Shown: one piece after another, positions 60,699-64,000 of the stretch
How the letters are laid out: each line of letters begins with the position of its first letter
Position numbering within the stretch: the stretch's first letter is position 1
Origin: a bacterium
GTDB lineage: Bacteria > Patescibacteriota > Gracilibacteria > JAUYGZ01
Direction of reading: 5' to 3'
DNA length: 64,000 nucleotides
Assembly: GCA_030690415.1 (NCBI GenBank)
Contig: JAUYGZ010000003.1
Coordinates: forward strand, 62,001 to 126,000
The notes under the pieces: model-generated
The model's input: the letters and a program-made list of their open reading frames with translations, nothing else
What the model was told of the DNA's origin: nothing
Database searches by the model: none
Position numbers and translations under genes: made by a program

Positions 60699-60799
60699 AT
60701 CATGGTAATGGGAAGTTTTGTGTGTCTGGGGTTGTAGGATAAGAGTGAGCGATTACATCTAATATCCTTGACCAGACACCAATAATCCCTAAACTATCT

Positions 60800-60900
60800 C
60801 CTGTCAGAGACCGTAGGCATTCTTAGCTCACGCTAAGTCAGAAGACCTACCGAGACATCAATGCGCACAGGTATACCCCGAGTTTATCGAGGGGGTGGTC
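60800..60900 (+). promoter_or_regulatory. Ribosomal protein L10 leader
   Basis: The leader of rplJ contains GACCGTAGG paired with CCTACCGAG, enclosing the hairpin CTTAGC-TCAC-GCTAAG, the recognisable core of the L10-binding leader through which L10(L12)4 represses its own operon. Two more hairpins, CCCC/GGGG near 60886-60905 and CATCTC-TGAC-GAGATG near the start codon, follow. Confidence 0.75.
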
Positions 60901-60956
60901 GATATACACAAAAGCCTGATGTTCATCTCTGACGAGATGCTATTTCACAATTTATC

Positions 60957-61478
60957 ATGGCAACATCTCGTCAACAGAAAGAGGAAATCCTCAAAAGAAT
61001 TACCGACAGCATGCGTGACGCGAAAAGCGTTGTTTTCGCGGATCTCCACGGAATGAGCGTCGAAGATAGCCAGGCACTCCGAAACGTCCTTCGGGAACAC
61101 GGGGTCCGCACTCAGGTCGCCAAGAAAACCCTTATTGTCTTGGCGGGCAAAGAGAATGGCTATGAGATCGACAAGGCCATGCTGGACGGACAGATCGCTA
61201 TCGCCTTCTCCATGGACGACGAAGTAGCGGCTGCTCAGCAGCTCTACAAGCTCGGCAAGAAGAACGAGAAGATCAAACTCGTCGGGGGAATTTTTGAAGG
61301 CAAAGTAGCCAGCAAGTCCCTTATCATGGAAGTGGCCCAGATGCCTTCGAAAGAAGAGCTTCTTGCTAAACTGGTGGGATCCATGCGAGCACCGCTGGCC
61401 GGATTCCAGGGAGTACTTCATGGCACTCTCCGCGGATTCGTTCAGGTTTGCAAACAGATTTCTGAGAAATCAGGATGA
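60957..61478 (+). CDS. rplJ: Ribosomal protein L10
   Basis: A 173-residue stalk base protein. TDSMRDAKSVVFADLHGMSVEDSQALRNVLREHGV is the conserved N-terminal part that contacts 23S rRNA; the C-terminal helices that hold L7/L12 dimers follow. It sits after a well-formed L10 leader and before rplL, the universal order. Confidence 0.95.
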   Translation: MATSRQQKEEILKRITDSMRDAKSVVFADLHGMSVEDSQALRNVLREHGVRTQVAKKTLIVLAGKENGYEIDKAMLDGQIAIAFSMDDEVAAAQQLYKLGKKNEKIKLVGGIFEGKVASKSLIMEVAQMPSKEELLAKLVGSMRAPLAGFQGVLHGTLRGFVQVCKQISEKSG

Positions 61479-61492
61479 TGGTTCATCAATGC

Positions 61493-61542
61493 TGGTTTAT
61501 TCAGCAGGGGAGTGACAGAGACTCTTGTCTCTCGATAAACCA
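61493..61542 (+). promoter_or_regulatory. Nested hairpin between rplJ and rplL
   Basis: TGGTTTAT (61493) pairs with ATAAACCA (61535), enclosing AGAGAC-TCTT-GTCTCT. It lacks a T-tract and may be a processing or stabilising element that raises rplL output, as needed for a four- or six-fold excess of L7/L12. Confidence 0.55.
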
Positions 61543-61594
61543 CCACGAAGAACCGACAAATCATTTTTCAATTTTACATTTTTAATTTCTCATT

Positions 61595-62083
61595 ATGTCA
61601 GATGAAGATACCACTACCGAGGAGGTAGCTGAAGAAGCAGCTGCTCCTGCGAAAAAGGCGGCACCTGCGGCAGAAGCCGCTGCTGAGCCTTCAGTTGAGC
61701 TTTCAAAAAACGCACAAAAAGTGCTTGATATGGTCAAAGAACTGCCTGCCCTCGAGCTGGCCAACCTGGTCAAGGCCATGGAAGAAGTCTTCGGAGTCAG
61801 CGCTGCTGCTCCAGTGGCTATGATGGTTGCAGGAGGTGGAGGCGGTGGAGGAGGAGAGGTTGCAGCTGAGAAAACAGCGTTCAACGTGGAGCTGACCTCT
61901 GCCGGAGGCAGCAAGATCAATGTCATCAAGGTGGTCCGTGAAATCACGGGTCTTGGACTGAAAGAAGCCAAGGACCTCGTCGACGGAGCTCCTAAGATGG
62001 TCAAAGAGAACGTGAAGAAAGCGGATGCCGAAGAAATAAAGGCGAAGCTCGAAGCAGCCGGTGCTTCTGTAGAGCTCAAATAA
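61595..62083 (+). CDS. rplL: Ribosomal protein L7/L12 with long N-terminal extension
   Basis: A 162-residue protein, longer than the usual 120-130. The C-terminal domain ([47 protein letters not shown]) and the hinge rich in Ala/Gly are standard. The dimerising N-terminal part starts only near residue 35 ([33 protein letters not shown]); the 35 residues before it are Asp/Glu/Ala/Lys-rich and look disordered. The start is supported by its spacing to rplJ and the lack of any closer ATG. Confidence 0.93.
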   Translation: MSDEDTTTEEVAEEAAAPAKKAAPAAEAAAEPSVELSKNAQKVLDMVKELPALELANLVKAMEEVFGVSAAAPVAMMVAGGGGGGGGEVAAEKTAFNVELTSAGGSKINVIKVVREITGLGLKEAKDLVDGAPKMVKENVKKADAEEIKAKLEAAGASVELK

Positions 62084-62109
62084 GTCTCTTATTTTCTTGA
62101 AGCAACTTA

Positions 62110-62142
62110 ATAACCCTCGTCCCGATGTGGCGGGGGTTATTG
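62110..62142 (+). terminator. Hairpin after rplL
   Basis: AATAACCC pairs with GGGTTATT with further GC pairs inside (CG..CCCG / CGGGG). The T-tract is weak (TTGATTATG). It is the only structure between rplL and the next gene; the remaining 140 bases show nothing else. Confidence 0.5.
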
Positions 62143-62280
62143 ATTATGTATTGAGTTCGCAGCAAAGTGTTGCAATTTGCCCGAGAATTGAGCAATGAGT
62201 AGCGGAAAAATTAAAAAATATTCCTAAAAAACGTCAAGCACTGAGGACTCCCATGAAAGGCCTTTTTCTGCTATAATGAA

Positions 62281-64000
62281 ATGAAATTCAAACAAAAAAT
62301 CATGTTCAATATGTTCAAAAAAGCTTTCGCCATTCTTGTCGTAGTCCAGATGCTCATCGCCTCTGTCCCCAGCGTATTCGCGCAGAGCGGGGGAGTGCTG
62401 AGAGTCATGAATATCACGGCTGGAAAGCCAGCACTCATCATGTTGCAGGGTAAACCCGGTGAAGTGGTCAATCTGCGGATCACGAACCCCTTCAAATCAA
62501 CCGTGACTCAAAAATTTCAGCTGGATAAGACTGGAGTACTGCAATACTTGTACTCTCAGGCAGTGATCGCGGGTCAGTACAGCGTCAGTTCTGGCGACCA
62601 AACGGCCACGTTCAGCGTGAGTGCCGGACAACCGGACACTCAAAAATCATACGTTGAATTGAGTGATTATACTGCCTTCACGGGCGAAGAGATCCAGGGA
62701 TCACTTCTGCTCCAGGATCATTATGGCAATAAAATTGGACAGCGTTTGATCAGCATTCAGACCAAGGGGTCCGCTCAGATCAGCTGCGCGCAGATCTGTC
62801 AGACCAATGCTCAGGGATTGCTCACGTTCAGTGTCTACTCCAGGAACGCCGGACTGGTTCAGCTCGACTTCATCGACCAGAAGACAGGATCTCCCATCTT
62901 CCATGAAGACATCGGGTTTTTGCCTCAGGTGCAGCAGACCGTTCAGCAGCCCTTTTACAATCCCTACGGACAAATGAGCACCTCACCCTACCTCTTGCCA
63001 ACCCAGCCGGTGAATAGTTTCCTTCCGGTTCAGCCAAACGTGGCTAATCTCAACCAACTGTTGAATATTCCGTCGAATTTTCAGTATCAGTCCAGTCCTT
63101 CTCTCGACTACATCCCCGTCTTCGACCCAACCCGGGCTACGACCAATTCTGAAGGAGGGGATGATGATGGTTTTTTCTCAACTTTTTCCTACGACCAGGG
63201 ATTGAACGACTTTTTCGGAGCCGATCTGATAGGCACTCCCGAAGCGGTCGCTCAGAGCAATGGAGGGACAGTTGATTCATTTGAAATCATTTTTGGTGAT
63301 GATCCCGAAGGCGAGTTTCAGAATCAGGTAAGTTTCCCCGCTCAAAGCGCGCAGGATTTTTATATCCGAGCCGTGGATCAAAATGGAGCGGTGGTGATGG
63401 ATTATACTGGAGAAATCACCTTTGATATCAGTCCTGAGGGCCCGCTATTGCCTCCTGACTACGAGTTTGCTCCCTTGGACCAAGGTGTCACCCTCTTTGA
63501 GCTCGCACTAGTATTACCGGCGGGTGAATACACCCTCAAGGTGGAAGACACTCTGAACAGCAGTATCGAAGGAGAGGTGGAAATCAACGCTCTTCTCGGA
63601 GGAGCCCCTACGCTGAATAATACAAATATTGAGCTGATCCTGGATTCACCGGTATCAGGCAGTGTCTATACCGGGACCATCGCAGTTCAGGGGTCCACTA
63701 ATACCGAAAACACAGAAGTGATCGTAAAAGAAGGCGATCAGGAGCTGGCCAGAGCGGAGGTGGACAACAATCGCGGATTCAATTTCCCGATCGTTCTCGC
63801 CGATGGATCTCATCATCTGGAGATTATCGCCAACTACCTTCCCGACGGGTCACAAACCACGACGACGGTAAATGTGGACATCGATCAGACCCCACCTGTG
63901 ATCATCAGTGTCGACGACCAAATCGACCCCGTGAGGGCAGGGGATAATTTTACAATGCGTGTAGAAGCGGAAGCGGAGAGCAAGCTTGAGGCCATAATCG
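62281..64000 (+). CDS. Large secreted protein with Ig-like domains (3' truncated by window)
   Basis: An open frame from ATG 62281 runs to the window edge without a stop (573 codons visible). It starts with a signal peptide, AFAILVVVQMLIASVPSVFA, with a typical A-x-A-like cut before QSGG. The mature part is beta-rich: an opening domain (GKPALIMLQGKPGEVVNLRI), Gln/Pro-rich linkers (TVQQPFYNPYGQ), and towards the edge Ig-like repeats (ILDSPVSGSVYTGTIAVQGS and DQTPPVIISVDDQIDPV). It is probably a surface or adhesion protein. The ORF track misses it because no stop lies in the window. Confidence 0.8.
   Translation, partial: MKFKQKIMFNMFKKAFAILVVVQMLIASVPSVFAQSGGVLRVMNITAGKPALIMLQGKPGEVVNLRITNPFKSTVTQKFQLDKTGVLQYLYSQAVIAGQYSVSSGDQTATFSVSAGQPDTQKSYVELSDYTAFTGEEIQGSLLLQDHYGNKIGQRLISIQTKGSAQISCAQICQTNAQGLLTFSVYSRNAGLVQLDFIDQKTGSPIFHEDIGFLPQVQQTVQQPFYNPYGQMSTSPYLLPTQPVNSFLPVQPNVANLNQLLNIPSNFQYQSSPSLDYIPVFDPTRATTNSEGGDDDGFFSTFSYDQGLNDFFGADLIGTPEAVAQSNGGTVDSFEIIFGDDPEGEFQNQVSFPAQSAQDFYIRAVDQNGAVVMDYTGEITFDISPEGPLLPPDYEFAPLDQGVTLFELALVLPAGEYTLKVEDTLNSSIEGEVEINALLGGAPTLNNTNIELILDSPVSGSVYTGTIAVQGSTNTENTEVIVKEGDQELARAEVDNNRGFNFPIVLADGSHHLEIIANYLPDGSQTTTTVNVDIDQTPPVIISVDDQIDPVRAGDNFTMRVEAEAESKLEAII

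Noticed and set aside
161-62083. Genetic code 25 (UGA as glycine)
   Set aside because: Many intact genes of normal length end at TGA, including the first glycosyltransferase, the repeat protein and AbiEi, and no gene needs TGA read through.

Overview
The window looks like a piece of a Candidate Phyla Radiation (Patescibacteria) chromosome, with a Peregrinibacteria-like flavour. The reasons are the gene content (solo SecD, TrbL/VirB6-like giant membrane protein, VirB2-like pilin, solitary MazF, GatCA, DUF4143 ATPase, huge surface proteins), near-absence of Shine-Dalgarno sites, and many small intergenic palindromes. TGA ends many genes, so this is not a code-25 (UGA=Gly) lineage. No rRNA operon lies in the window, so the assignment is an inference.

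Layout. 0-1.3 kb: end of a glycosyltransferase cluster. 1.3-3.1 kb: AT-rich accessory patch (truncated RhuM, HEPN-like protein, anchored hypothetical protein) next to tRNA-Ile and a decayed partial copy of that tRNA. 3.1-8.8 kb: beta-CASP nuclease, PUR-domain protein, a SecD carrying parvulin modules, and a sugar nucleotidyltransferase. 8.9-14.3 kb: a three-gene run with a PH-like membrane protein, a coiled-coil protein and a TrbL/VirB6-like membrane protein. 14.3-16.6 kb: RNA- and toxin-rich gap with vapBC remnants, a tRNA-shaped RNA with a GUGC T-loop and its own structured leader, a possible small RNA, mazF, and a second structured non-coding locus. 16.6-25.6 kb: gyrA, solute-binding protein, ychF, then a minus operon radA / DUF6973-like secreted protein / small secreted protein / ComEC-like hydrolase.

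25.6-30.2 kb is an accessory block: a protein with three 86-residue repeats, a DUF4143 ATPase under a palindromic operator, and an AbiE toxin-antitoxin pair. 30.1-32.7 kb: ABC ATPase with gatA and gatC. 33-46.5 kb is mostly housekeeping and envelope: topA, DoxX, a winged-helix/phosphoesterase fusion, purH, LysM-M23 peptidase, VirB2-like pilin, lgt, a zinc-ribbon membrane protein, hisS, a WecG-type glycosyltransferase, a methyltransferase, and an anchored PsbP-like protein. 46.5-56.4 kb: tRNA-Phe, PrsW-like protease, a very large alpha-2-macroglobulin without a thioester, ftsH, trmB, and a LapA-like protein. 56.4-64 kb: trigger factor, an RsbW/STAS partner-switch pair upstream of lepA, the L10 leader with rplJ-rplL, and a large secreted protein running off the end.

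The most unusual signals are the GUGC T-loop tRNA-like gene at 15.2 kb, the structured non-coding locus at 16.1-16.6 kb, the SecD-parvulin fusion, the phosphoesterase with a DNA-binding-type head, the thioester-less macroglobulin, and the recurring pyrimidine-rich tandem spacers directly in front of start codons. No CRISPR array, complete insertion sequence or rRNA gene was seen.
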